A DNA stretch of 64,000 nucleotides from Roseiconus lacunae (GTDB lineage Bacteria; Planctomycetota; Planctomycetia; Pirellulales; Pirellulaceae). Both the position numbers and the translations under genes were made by a program. The first letter of the stretch is position 1; every line of letters starts with the position of its first letter. This document shows positions 7,656 to 15,948 of this stretch, piece by piece. The stretch lies in the NCBI RefSeq assembly GCF_008312935.1, contig NZ_VSZO01000001.1, positions 186,001-250,000 of the forward strand, in the 5' to 3' direction. Under the pieces are notes generated by a model. It was not told the origin of the DNA. It saw only the letters and a program-made list of their open reading frames with translations, and ran no database searches.

Positions 7656-9896
7656 ATGAACTTGACACTTCGAGATCGCTGGCTCTGGTCGTTGGCGAGC
7701 CTACTGCTGATGCCATCAATGCTGCTCGGTCAGACCGCCGATTGGCCCTATTGGCGTGGTCCGAACATGGACGGCACCGCGGAAGTCACTGGGTTGCCCG
7801 ATGATTGGGATCCCGATGGGGGCGAAGGCAGCAACGTCGTGTGGAAACGCGACGATTTGGGGGGGCCATGCACACCGATCGCGATGAACGGTCGGCTGTA
7901 TAGCATCCAGCGATACCTCGCCGGCACCGCGCGTGAAGGCGAACGAGTCGTCTGCATCGATGCCGCCAGTGGCGAAACGATCTGGGAAAACAATTACAAC
8001 GTCTGGCTGAGCGATGTTCCGGCCGAACGTGTGGGCTGGTCGAGCGTCGTCGGCGATCAAGAATCCGGCAACATCTATGTTCTCGGTGCCTGCGATATCT
8101 TCCTTTGTATCGACGGGGAATCCGGCGAGACGCTTTGGAAGGTTCCATTGCATGAGCAATTCGGGATGCTGAGCACCTACGGTGGTCGGACAAATTTCCC
8201 GATCGTCTACGAAGACTTGGTGATCATTAGCGGCATCATCATCAACTGGGGGGACTTCGCAAAGCCCAACCACCGGTTGCTGGCGATGAACAAGAATACT
8301 GGCGAGTTTGTTTGGTTTAGCGGGACACGGGACCTGCCTTATGACACTACATACTCGGCCCCCAGCTTGGTCACCGTCGATGGCCAACGCCAGCTGATCA
8401 TGGGTTGCGGCGACGGGGCAGTTTGGGGATTTCAGCCTCGCACGGGAAAACCTCTCTGGAACTACCAGTTGTCGCGTCGTGGTCTGTTCGCAACACCGCT
8501 GGTCGTCGGCGACATGGTGTTCTGTGGGCACAGCGAAGAAAACGCTGACGATGCGAGCGTGATGGGGGCCGTCGCCGGATTAAAAATCTCCGGTCGCGGC
8601 GCCGACACGAAGGTTTCCGAAATGTGGAAGCAATTGGAAGTCGTCAGCGGTTACAGCGAACCGGTCTATGTCGACGGCAGGGTTTACTGGGTTGATGACC
8701 GCTGCAAAATGTGGGTCTTCGATGCCGAAACTGGCGAAGCAATTGTCGAGCGGAAAGCATTCGCCGGCAGCCGCCAACGATCAGCGTTGCTTTATGCCGA
8801 CGGCAAAATTTATGTGACCACCGAGAACGGCCGTTGGGCTATCGTCGAACCGACCGAAGACGGGTTCGATGTGCTCAGCAAAGGACGCATCCGGGACACC
8901 GGCTTCGGTGCCTCGCCGATCGTTGCCGACGGACGGCTGTATTTCCAAAGCACGACGGCGCTGTACTGCGTCGCGTCGGGCGAAGGCAAGCAGACCCCAC
9001 AGACCCTTGCCGGTGGCCTGAAGCCAGAGACTCCGGTCGAAGAAGACACCGAGATCGCTCAGGTTCAAATCGTTCCCTGTGAAGGCTTGATTCAACCCGG
9101 CGAGTCGATCGAATACACTGTCAACGTGTACAATACCAACGGTCAACAACTCGAAACCCCCGCCGATGTGAAATTTTCGGTGGTCGGTGACGGGGCCTCG
9201 ATCGAAGGCAATAAGCTCACCGCGAGCAAAGATGCCGCCCACACCGGCGTCCAAATTACCGCCGAAGTCAACGGTCAAACGGGACATGCCCGCACACGGA
9301 TCGTCCCGCCGTTGCCTTGGAAATTCACATTCGATGGGATGACCGACCCACCGCTTTCCTGGGTCGGTGCCCGGTACCGTCACGTGATTCGTGACATCGA
9401 TGGATCGGCCGCCTTGACCAAGGTCAATACGATCCCCAAAGGCGCACGCAGCCGCGCATGGATGGGGCCGAGTGATCTGTCCGAGTACACCATTTCGGCC
9501 GACGTTCGCGGGTCACGCATGAACGCGCAGCTTCCCGACATCGGTTTGACCGCCCACGGTTACGTTTTGGACCTGATGGGGCAAAGTCAGCAATTGCAGA
9601 TCCGCACATGGTCGGCCCAATTGCGGATGGCCGAGTCGGTTAAATTTCCATGGAAGGAAGATCAGTGGTATCGAATGAAGTTCCGTGTTGACCTGGAAAG
9701 CGAAGGCCCGGCGACCGTTGCTGTGCTACGCGGGAAGGTTTGGCCACGTGACGAGGATGAACCCAAAGAATGGACGGTGACCGCCCGTGACGAGTCGCCA
9801 AACCTGGCTTCTAGCCCCGGTTTGTACGGCAACGCGAAAGTCGCCGAACTGTATCTCGACAACATCGAAGTCGTCCCCAACGACGACAGCGAATAA
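7656..9896 (+). CDS. Exported PQQ-type beta-propeller protein with Ig-like and jelly-roll C-terminus
   Basis: 746 residues. The N-terminus has a Sec signal peptide (LWSLASLLLMPSMLLG, cleavage near 25). Residues about 27-440 carry the PQQ-like propeller: DWPYWRGPNMDGTAEVTGLP, then repeated blades with the A.TG...W signature (for example ASGETIWENN, GESGETLWKVP, RTGKPLWNYQ). Residues about 470-545 look like a bacterial Ig-like domain, and 550-740 like a concanavalin/LamG or DUF1080-type sheet. This matches planctomycete 'outer membrane protein assembly factor BamB-family' proteins, although no BamB role should be assumed. PQQ binding itself is not shown, since these propellers often act as scaffolds. 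A second propeller gene follows, so the two may work together in the envelope. Confidence 0.85.
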   Translation: MNLTLRDRWLWSLASLLLMPSMLLGQTADWPYWRGPNMDGTAEVTGLPDDWDPDGGEGSNVVWKRDDLGGPCTPIAMNGRLYSIQRYLAGTAREGERVVCIDAASGETIWENNYNVWLSDVPAERVGWSSVVGDQESGNIYVLGACDIFLCIDGESGETLWKVPLHEQFGMLSTYGGRTNFPIVYEDLVIISGIIINWGDFAKPNHRLLAMNKNTGEFVWFSGTRDLPYDTTYSAPSLVTVDGQRQLIMGCGDGAVWGFQPRTGKPLWNYQLSRRGLFATPLVVGDMVFCGHSEENADDASVMGAVAGLKISGRGADTKVSEMWKQLEVVSGYSEPVYVDGRVYWVDDRCKMWVFDAETGEAIVERKAFAGSRQRSALLYADGKIYVTTENGRWAIVEPTEDGFDVLSKGRIRDTGFGASPIVADGRLYFQSTTALYCVASGEGKQTPQTLAGGLKPETPVEEDTEIAQVQIVPCEGLIQPGESIEYTVNVYNTNGQQLETPADVKFSVVGDGASIEGNKLTASKDAAHTGVQITAEVNGQTGHARTRIVPPLPWKFTFDGMTDPPLSWVGARYRHVIRDIDGSAALTKVNTIPKGARSRAWMGPSDLSEYTISADVRGSRMNAQLPDIGLTAHGYVLDLMGQSQQLQIRTWSAQLRMAESVKFPWKEDQWYRMKFRVDLESEGPATVAVLRGKVWPRDEDEPKEWTVTARDESPNLASSPGLYGNAKVAELYLDNIEVVPNDDSE

Positions 9897-9901
9897 TAGC
9901 C

Positions 9902-9921
9902 TGATCATTTTCGAATGATCA
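9902..9921. other. TTCG-loop hairpin just after the propeller gene
   Basis: TGATCATT (9902-9909) and AATGATCA (9914-9921) pair perfectly around a TTCG tetraloop, five bases after the stop codon. It could protect the 3' end of the mRNA. It has no T-run. Confidence 0.4.
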
Positions 9922-9953
9922 TCGATCCACGATCGAGTCAAGTGTGATCAATC

Positions 9954-9980
9954 CGCGGCACCGGAGTCGGTGCCGCGTTT
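9954..9980 (+). terminator. Probable terminator between the two propeller genes
   Basis: GC-rich 10-bp perfect stem CGCGGCACCG (9954-9963) with CGGTGCCGCG (9968-9977), GAGT loop, then TTT (9978-9980). The T-run is short, so strength is uncertain. A second dyad, GACCGAG-CTG-CTCGGTC (9996-10012), lies closer to the next gene. Confidence 0.6.
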
Positions 9981-10065
9981 GTGGCGTTTCCTGCCGACCG
10001 AGCTGCTCGGTCCCAAACGCTCCCACCTCCCTTAAAAAATCGGTCCATCGACCCCCATTATCGCA

Positions 10066-12441
10066 ATGCGAAAAAACGAACTTTCAGCGTTCTCGATGAT
10101 CGTCGCGGCGTTTGTCCTCGGCAGTATCACTGCCGCGGCAACAAGCGGATGCAAACCTCCCACCGCCGTCCCACGTGCCGCTTCGGATAATGCGACGGCG
10201 AACAATGCAACCTTTGCCGACGCCGCCGTCTCTGATAGCGATTCGAGCAACACGACCGGGGACAACGTGACCGCGGCTGTCGCAGTGGTTTCGGAAACAC
10301 CGATCGCTGTGATCGAAGAACCTGTCGAAGCCAAACCCGAGTCGGCCGCAGAACCTGCCGCACCGGCTGCGAAAGAAATGACCGAACCGGTCGCCGCAAA
10401 GCCTGCGGAAACCACCGATGAAGCAAACAGCGAAACGGCGAGCGAAGAAATGAAGCCCGCGAAGGAGGCCGCCGAAGCTCCCGACGCCACGGTTGCCGCG
10501 AAGCCTAGCGAAGCCGTCGCGGCCGAGGAATCCTCGACCGCGCAAGCGGATGCCACGACGCTGGTCAAAGAAGAAACTTCTCCCGAAGAAGTCCTTGCCG
10601 CCGGTGGCGATTGGCCTCAGTGGGGTGGATCGCGATTCAAGAACAATGTCCCCGGCGTTACCGGCCTGCCTCAGGAATGGAACATCGGCAAATTCGATCG
10701 CCGCAGCGGTGAATGGGACAGCTCTAAAGCGACCAACATCGCTTGGTATGCAAACCTGGGCAGCCAAACGTATGGGAACCCCGTCGTTGCTGACGGCCGA
10801 GTTTATGTCGGGACCAACAATGGTGCCGGTCACCTGAAACGTTATCCGCCGCAGGTCGACCTCGGATGCCTCCTGGCGTTTTCAGAAAAAGACGGCTCGT
10901 TTCTATGGCAGCACAGCAGCGAAAAACTGATCACCGGACGCGTTCATGACTGGCCGCTTCAGGGCATCTGCTGTGCACCGCTAGTCGAGGGCAAGCGACT
11001 GTGGTTCGTGACCAACCGCGGCGAAGTTCGTTGCCTGGACACCGAAGGTTACTACGACGACGAAGACGACGGTCCTGTCACCGCAGAAACCGCCCGCGTG
11101 ACCGACATCGCATTGTCATCTGACGCCGGAAAGGCCGCGATGGCCGGGCTGGGCGAAGGAAAGTTGGCCGATGCCGTCCTCGAAGCGTTGGAAAATGCGG
11201 GCGAGCCGGTCGAAGGTGATGCCAAGGTCGAAGTCGTCACCGACGGGTCGGCCTGGACCGTGACCGGCAACTTCAATGGCGTCGATCGAACACTGTCGGT
11301 CAAGAAAGCCGGTCCGAACGTCAGCTTTTTCAAGAAGCTTGGGGTTCACGACAAGCGTGATGCCGACACGATCTGGATCTACAACATGATGGACCAGTTG
11401 AACACCAGCCAGCACAACATGTGTTCGTGTAGCGTGACCAGCTATGGCGACTACTTGTTCGTTAACACCAGTAACGGTTTGGACGAATCGCACATCAATT
11501 TGCCGTCGCCCGACGCACCTACGTTCATCTGCTTGAACAAGAACACCGGCGAACTGTTGTGGCAAGATTCCTCACCGGGCACGAACATCCTACACGGTCA
11601 ATGGTCTAGCCCCGCGGTGGCAGTCCTCGGTGGCGTTCCCCAAGTTCTGTTCGCCGGTGGCGACGGATGGATGTACAGCTTCAAAGCCGGCCCCGGCAAA
11701 GATGGCAAGGGCGAACTGCTGTGGAAATTTGACTGTAACCCCAAGGAGTCGAAGTGGATTCTCGGTGGTGAAGGTACGCGGAACAACATCATCGCGACTC
11801 CGGTTGTTTACAACGACCTCGTCTACGTCGCTGTCGGGCAAGACCCCGAACACGGCGAGGGCGAAGGGCACTTCTGGTGCATCGATCCGACCAAACGCGG
11901 AAACGTCTCACCACAACTGGCGATGAAAGTCGAAGGCGACGGACGCGTTGAGATTCCTCACAAGCGAATCCAAGCGGTCGAACCTGAAGAAGGCGAAATC
12001 GCGGTCGACAATCCCAATTCGGCCGTCGTTTGGCACTATTCGCTCTCGGACATCAACGATGACGGCGAGATCGACTTCGAAGAAGAAATGCACCGCACGA
12101 TCGGTACCGCTGCGATCAAAGACGACTTGATCTACGTGGCCGACTTCTCCGGGCTGTTGCACTGCTTGGATGCTCGCGGCGAAAACGGCCAAGCGAAGGT
12201 CTACTTCACGTACGACATGTTGGCTCAAAGCTGGGGAAGTCCACTGATCGCCGACGGTCACGTTTATGTCGGTGACGAAGACGGTGATGTGGCGATCTTT
12301 CAATTCGGTTCGCAATACAACGAACCGATGGACGAGATCAACATGGGCAGCAGTGTTTACAGCACGCCGATCGCTGCCAATGGTCGCATCTATATCAGCA
12401 CCAAAGACAAGTTGTTCGCCATCGAAGCGTCGGAAGAGTAA
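10066..12441 (+). CDS. PQQ-type beta-propeller lipoprotein with long Ala/Glu-rich stalk
   Basis: 791 residues. The N-terminal hydrophobic segment ends in ATSGC, with Cys29 as a likely lipidation site (the lipobox is imperfect). Residues about 30-180 are low-complexity Ala, Glu, Pro and Thr, probably a flexible stalk. Residues about 185-790 form a propeller: GDWPQWGGSRFKNNVPGVTG at the start, blades such as KNTGELLWQDSSPG, and a final YVGDEDGDVAIFQFGS. Between blades, about residues 320-425, an insertion contains a charged helical part. It should be anchored in the envelope with the propeller exposed. Its stop TAA overlaps the ATG of the next gene by one base (TAATG), giving an operon with a pseudo-receiver protein and panD. 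The ligand and partner are unknown. Confidence 0.85.
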   Translation: MRKNELSAFSMIVAAFVLGSITAAATSGCKPPTAVPRAASDNATANNATFADAAVSDSDSSNTTGDNVTAAVAVVSETPIAVIEEPVEAKPESAAEPAAPAAKEMTEPVAAKPAETTDEANSETASEEMKPAKEAAEAPDATVAAKPSEAVAAEESSTAQADATTLVKEETSPEEVLAAGGDWPQWGGSRFKNNVPGVTGLPQEWNIGKFDRRSGEWDSSKATNIAWYANLGSQTYGNPVVADGRVYVGTNNGAGHLKRYPPQVDLGCLLAFSEKDGSFLWQHSSEKLITGRVHDWPLQGICCAPLVEGKRLWFVTNRGEVRCLDTEGYYDDEDDGPVTAETARVTDIALSSDAGKAAMAGLGEGKLADAVLEALENAGEPVEGDAKVEVVTDGSAWTVTGNFNGVDRTLSVKKAGPNVSFFKKLGVHDKRDADTIWIYNMMDQLNTSQHNMCSCSVTSYGDYLFVNTSNGLDESHINLPSPDAPTFICLNKNTGELLWQDSSPGTNILHGQWSSPAVAVLGGVPQVLFAGGDGWMYSFKAGPGKDGKGELLWKFDCNPKESKWILGGEGTRNNIIATPVVYNDLVYVAVGQDPEHGEGEGHFWCIDPTKRGNVSPQLAMKVEGDGRVEIPHKRIQAVEPEEGEIAVDNPNSAVVWHYSLSDINDDGEIDFEEEMHRTIGTAAIKDDLIYVADFSGLLHCLDARGENGQAKVYFTYDMLAQSWGSPLIADGHVYVGDEDGDVAIFQFGSQYNEPMDEINMGSSVYSTPIAANGRIYISTKDKLFAIEASEE

Positions 12442-12815
12442 TGACGAAGACGGTTGTCGACTGCGGAAACTGTGGTCCTGACTTTCACTCCATTCGTCAG
12501 TTCTTGACGTCCAATTTTGATGCGGTGGTCATCCAAACTCACAATGCGGATGACACCCTGAAGGTCCTGCGAAGTCGTCAAGTTGACTTGGTGACCGTGA
12601 ACCGAAAATTGGATCGGGACTATACCGATGGCATCCATGTGGTGAAAATCATTAAGGCCGACGACGAAGTCGGTCATACACCTGTCATGTTGGTCACCAA
12701 CTATGAAGAACACCAGCAGGCGGCCGTGGCTGCCGGTGGTGTTCTCGGTTTCGGCAAACTCGCGATGCGGGATCCCGAAACCGTTGAATTGCTCCAGCCT
12801 TATCTGGGATCATGA
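12441..12815 (+). CDS. Stand-alone receiver-like domain lacking the phospho-acceptor Asp
   Basis: 124 residues with the length and pattern of a CheY-type receiver (beta-alpha repeats: TKTVVDCGNC, VDLVTVNRKLD, HTPVMLVTNYEE, GVLGFGKLAM). The sites that matter have changed: where a receiver has the phosphorylated Asp (LLLDxxMP) this has VTVNRKLD, so Asn occupies the acceptor position. The acidic pair is reduced to a single Asp after VV. The Lys near the end is retained. It is therefore best read as a pseudo-receiver that works without phosphorylation. It overlaps the upstream lipoprotein gene (TAATG) and the downstream panD gene (ATGA), so the three are translationally coupled. Why a signalling-like domain sits between a lipoprotein and panD is not clear. 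Confidence 0.75.
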   Translation: MTKTVVDCGNCGPDFHSIRQFLTSNFDAVVIQTHNADDTLKVLRSRQVDLVTVNRKLDRDYTDGIHVVKIIKADDEVGHTPVMLVTNYEEHQQAAVAAGGVLGFGKLAMRDPETVELLQPYLGS

Positions 12816-13258
12816 ATAGCCCGTTTCGAAAAATGCTGTCCGCCAAAATCCATCGCGCGACCATCACCGGCGCCGATTTGGATTACGAAGGCAGCATCAC
12901 GATCCCACCCGATCTGCTTGATGCTTCGGGAATCGTTCCGTATGAATCGGTATACGTCTGGAACGTCACCCGAGGGACTCGGTTGGAAACCTATGCGATC
13001 ACCGGTGAACCGGGAACTCGAGATATCTGCGCCAATGGTGCCGCGGCCCACCTGATTCACCCCGGTGACAAAGTGATCATCGCCAGCTACGCGTTCGTTC
13101 CCGAAGAACAGGTCAAGACGCACCGTCCAAGGTTAGTGTTCGTTGACGACCAGAATCGTATCGCCCATTTGGGGCCCGAAGTTCCTGGCCCCAAACGCCG
13201 TCCCACCGAGGGGGAGTCTCCCCAAGGTGTCCAAGTCGGTGGCGGAACTGCCTGTTAG
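12812..13258 (+). CDS. panD: Aspartate 1-decarboxylase (pyruvoyl enzyme)
   Basis: 148-residue proenzyme that makes beta-alanine for pantothenate and CoA. The self-cleavage site is visible as YEGSIT (Gly27-Ser28; Ser becomes the pyruvoyl group). The family pattern FRKMLSAKIHRATITGADLDYEGS and the later GAAAHL.HPGDKVIIASYA are intact. Compared with the usual length of about 120-127 there is a C-terminal extension of about 20 residues rich in Pro, Lys and Gly, probably disordered. The ATG overlaps the stop of the pseudo-receiver gene (ATGA). Other pan genes are not in the window. Confidence 0.95.
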   Translation: MNSPFRKMLSAKIHRATITGADLDYEGSITIPPDLLDASGIVPYESVYVWNVTRGTRLETYAITGEPGTRDICANGAAAHLIHPGDKVIIASYAFVPEEQVKTHRPRLVFVDDQNRIAHLGPEVPGPKRRPTEGESPQGVQVGGGTAC

Positions 13259-13396
13259 TTCTCCACGTGTGTTCACCGCGTGCGCGTGGCCATTTCAAAG
13301 TGCCCCGGTGAGCTGATGGCGCGTGAACGAAATGGATCGCCAAGTTGTACGCGATCGCCCGGCGGTCGATAGATTTCTACTCTGATCGAGTTTTTC

Positions 13397-13918
13397 TTGA
13401 ACCAGCCATCGACCGTTTTGATTGTCGCCGTCGTGATCGGGCTATTGGCAGGGGGTCTGCTCGGGGCACAACCGAGCGTCAACGGCCTGTTGGGAAAGAG
13501 CGTTGCTCATCCGCTGCAAGCATCGTTGATTTCGTTCAGCTGCGGGACAGCGGTGCTGCTGGTGTTGACGTTGACAGTCGGCGGCGGCTTTCCTCCGCGA
13601 TTTGTGGTGTCGCCATCGCAATTACCGTGGTGGGCCTGGACCGGCGGGGCGATCGGTGTGGTGATGGTTTCGACGTCTTTGTTTTTGGTTCCACGCGTCG
13701 GTTCGTTACCATGGTTTGCTGCGGTGATGACGGGGCAAACGATTGCGGCACTATTCTTAGACCACTACGGTTGGCTGGGGAATCCACGGTCGCCGGTATC
13801 ACTGCTTCGGCTGATCGGTACGTTGCTGTTGATCCTCGGTGTGTTGGCGATCGTCGGTGCCAAGCAAATGGAACAAGATCAGTCGGCGACCAACGTCGAA
13901 ACCAAGACCGACTCGTAG
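13397..13918 (+). CDS. DUF606/YdcZ-type membrane protein (DMT superfamily)
   Basis: About 173 residues with five hydrophobic segments: VLIVAVVIGLLAGGLLGAQ, LISFSCGTAVLLVLTLTVG, WWAWTGGAIGVVMVSTSLFL, WFAAVMTGQTIAALFLDHYG, and LLRLIGTLLLILGVLAIVGA. The GAQPSVNGLL and GQTIAALFLDHYG motifs are typical of the DUF606 half-size transporters. Family members often act as pairs of five-helix subunits, but this gene has no second copy beside it. The start is a TTG at 13397, which leaves a short N-terminus before the first helix. The substrate is unknown. The sigma-factor gene begins 15 bases after its stop. Confidence 0.8.
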   Translation: MNQPSTVLIVAVVIGLLAGGLLGAQPSVNGLLGKSVAHPLQASLISFSCGTAVLLVLTLTVGGGFPPRFVVSPSQLPWWAWTGGAIGVVMVSTSLFLVPRVGSLPWFAAVMTGQTIAALFLDHYGWLGNPRSPVSLLRLIGTLLLILGVLAIVGAKQMEQDQSATNVETKTDS

Positions 13919-13933
13919 GTACAATCACGCTTC

Positions 13934-14524
13934 ATGGCTGACCATCAATCTCCTTCCGATTCATCCGGCCTGCCTCGTGAGACGACGTCAGCTTCAGGGT
14001 CGGCCTCACTTGATGAGGTTTGGAATGCATTCGGAAGCCAACTGAGACGGCGTGCTAGGACTCGCTTACGGCAGTACGGATTGACCGGCCAAACCGAGTC
14101 GATGGACATCTGTAACGAAGTGATGGTGGACCTGGCCAGACGAAGCGACGCCGACCAACTGACCGCCGAAGACATTCTGAGTTATATCCTGCGGGCGATC
14201 GATAACGAGGTCGTCGATACCTTCCGAACACTCGCCCGCCATTGCCGAGACTTTCGCCGTAACGAATCGACACCGGTCGAAGACATCAAGTTGCGAACCG
14301 AACAAACGTCGCCTAGTCAAGTTGCCTTGCGCCGCGAAGTTGCCGATCGTGTCCGTTCAATTCTGGGGGAACAAGATGCCGTCGCAGTCGACATGATGCT
14401 CGAAAATCGCGACTGGAGCGAAATCGGAGAACGCCTAGGTGTCAAAGCGGACACCGCCCGTATGCGTGTCCGCAGGGCACTGCAACGTGTCCGCGATGAA
14501 ATCGGCTTGCGGGAGTCTGAGTGA
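13934..14524 (+). CDS. ECF-type RNA polymerase sigma factor
   Basis: 196 residues. A disordered Ser-rich N-terminus (about 1-25) precedes region 2 (LDEVWNAFGSQLRRRARTRL, then ILSYILRAIDNEVVDTFRT) and region 4 (DRVRSILGEQDAVAVDMML, with the HTH DWSEIGERLGVKADTARMRV). It directs RNA polymerase to a subset of promoters. It belongs to the planctomycete ECF groups that sit beside Ser/Thr kinase genes. Here the stop codon overlaps the start of a kinase-like gene (TGATG), which implies a coupled sigma/regulator pair. No anti-sigma factor is seen next to it. Target promoters cannot be deduced. Confidence 0.88.
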   Translation: MADHQSPSDSSGLPRETTSASGSASLDEVWNAFGSQLRRRARTRLRQYGLTGQTESMDICNEVMVDLARRSDADQLTAEDILSYILRAIDNEVVDTFRTLARHCRDFRRNESTPVEDIKLRTEQTSPSQVALRREVADRVRSILGEQDAVAVDMMLENRDWSEIGERLGVKADTARMRVRRALQRVRDEIGLRESE

Positions 14525-15936
14525 TGTCCGGCAGTCCAACTCGTGACCATGATTCATCGATCGACCCTTTCGATGATAGCCGTGTGTCGATTGATGAGTT
14601 GGGCACTTGGCTGAAACGGATTCGTGCCGAAAACCCTACCGCGCCGCTCATCCAACTGCTCGACGGCTGTGAAGTTCATCGAGATTTGCTGGTCGACTTG
14701 GCCGCCCTCGACTTGATGCTCAGTTGGCGGCGTGGGCATCGGACTCCTACCGAAGACTATTTGAAGCAATTTCCCGAGCTCGCCCAATCAGAAAGCAGCG
14801 TGCTGGATCTGATCGATGCCGAAATGTGCATTTGCCGAGAGCTGAAGGTGTCCGTCGATATCGATCAATTGACCAAACGATTTCCTGACCTAGCAACCCC
14901 GATCCTGCAGCTCGCCTATTTAGATGGAGCCCCCATGAAAGGCAGCGGTATCGAAAGTAGCATTGCCGCAAGTAGTGATGTCCTCGGTTCGGCGGGAACG
15001 GCTAAGCCGGTGATCGAGCCGGCAGGCGCCTGCAACGATGGGAGCTCGTCCGCGAAGCCACCTAACATAGGTTCGAGCGAATTCGAGCTGCAGCGTGAAT
15101 TGACGATCGCTGGTGTCGATCCCCTCGTCGGGCTGCAACTCGTCGGGCCGCAGGAAGATAACGAGTCCCCGGCACCGCGAGAGGATTCGATCGATGTCCC
15201 ACTACCGATCAAGCCGCCCGATTGGATGATCGGTGCGAAATGTATCGCGACCACCCTTGGGCCGTTGGGGCGAAGCTGGCTTGTTAAAGGGCGCGATGCC
15301 GACCGCGGTGATGTGGTCGTGATGAAAGTCATCCCCTTTCCTCAAACTGCCGATCAAACACAGAAGACGCGCATTTTGGATCTCTGTGAACAAGCGAGCA
15401 ATGTTTCGCACCCTTGTTGGGTGCCTCCTCGAATCGCCGCGATGAACCGTTCTCACTTGGCAGTCATTCGGCCATGGGTGTTCGGTACTCCGCTATCGGA
15501 TCACAATTCCGAGCGGAATCGAACTGCCGATGAAAGACTCGCCCTTGCGGTACGAGCGGCGTTTGCGATCGCCGCGGCCCATCGATCCGGAGCCACACAC
15601 GGTTCGGTTCGGCAATCTAATATGGTGCTCGGACATGATCATGAAGTCCGGCTGATCGACGTTGGCAGTAGTCTTCGTGGTTGGGATCGCTATTTCCAGC
15701 ATTGGCACAATGACTTATCACGATCGCTTGCCTTCCGTATCAGTTCCGATACTCAGGCACTGGCTCGCTGGATCACCGGCGGATTAGTCGCGAGTGGTCG
15801 GTCGGCATGGGTCGAACCGCTTTGCGTTGATCTTGAATGGTCCGACGCGGAAACTTCCGCCGTGATCGGTGAACGCCTGCAGGCGATGTTAGACCGACCA
15901 CCTCGCGAGAAAAACAAGTGGTGGGGGCGCCGTTGA
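14524..15936 (+). CDS. Kinase-like protein, predicted pseudokinase, coupled to ECF sigma
   Basis: 470 residues. Residues 1-135 are helical, with two repeats related to YLKQFPELA and LTKRFPDLA, as in N-termini of planctomycete Ser/Thr kinases. A linker with acidic/Pro-rich parts follows, then a kinase-like domain from about 235. Lys268 (VVVMKVIPF) matches the ATP-binding lysine. The catalytic loop reads THGSVRQSN (about 358-366) in place of HRDLKPxN, so the catalytic Asp is Ser. The metal motif reads DVG for DFG (379-381). Catalysis by the usual mechanism is therefore unlikely, and a binding or scaffold role toward the sigma factor is the natural inference. No transmembrane segment is seen. 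The start is ATG 14524, overlapping the sigma stop (TGATG). Confidence 0.85.
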   Translation: MSGSPTRDHDSSIDPFDDSRVSIDELGTWLKRIRAENPTAPLIQLLDGCEVHRDLLVDLAALDLMLSWRRGHRTPTEDYLKQFPELAQSESSVLDLIDAEMCICRELKVSVDIDQLTKRFPDLATPILQLAYLDGAPMKGSGIESSIAASSDVLGSAGTAKPVIEPAGACNDGSSSAKPPNIGSSEFELQRELTIAGVDPLVGLQLVGPQEDNESPAPREDSIDVPLPIKPPDWMIGAKCIATTLGPLGRSWLVKGRDADRGDVVVMKVIPFPQTADQTQKTRILDLCEQASNVSHPCWVPPRIAAMNRSHLAVIRPWVFGTPLSDHNSERNRTADERLALAVRAAFAIAAAHRSGATHGSVRQSNMVLGHDHEVRLIDVGSSLRGWDRYFQHWHNDLSRSLAFRISSDTQALARWITGGLVASGRSAWVEPLCVDLEWSDAETSAVIGERLQAMLDRPPREKNKWWGRR

Positions 15937-15948
15937 TCGATCATCTGC

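Noticed and set aside
7716-8531. 271-residue minus-strand ORF
   Set aside because: Shadow of the propeller gene; the plus frame has repeated blade motifs and a signal peptide.
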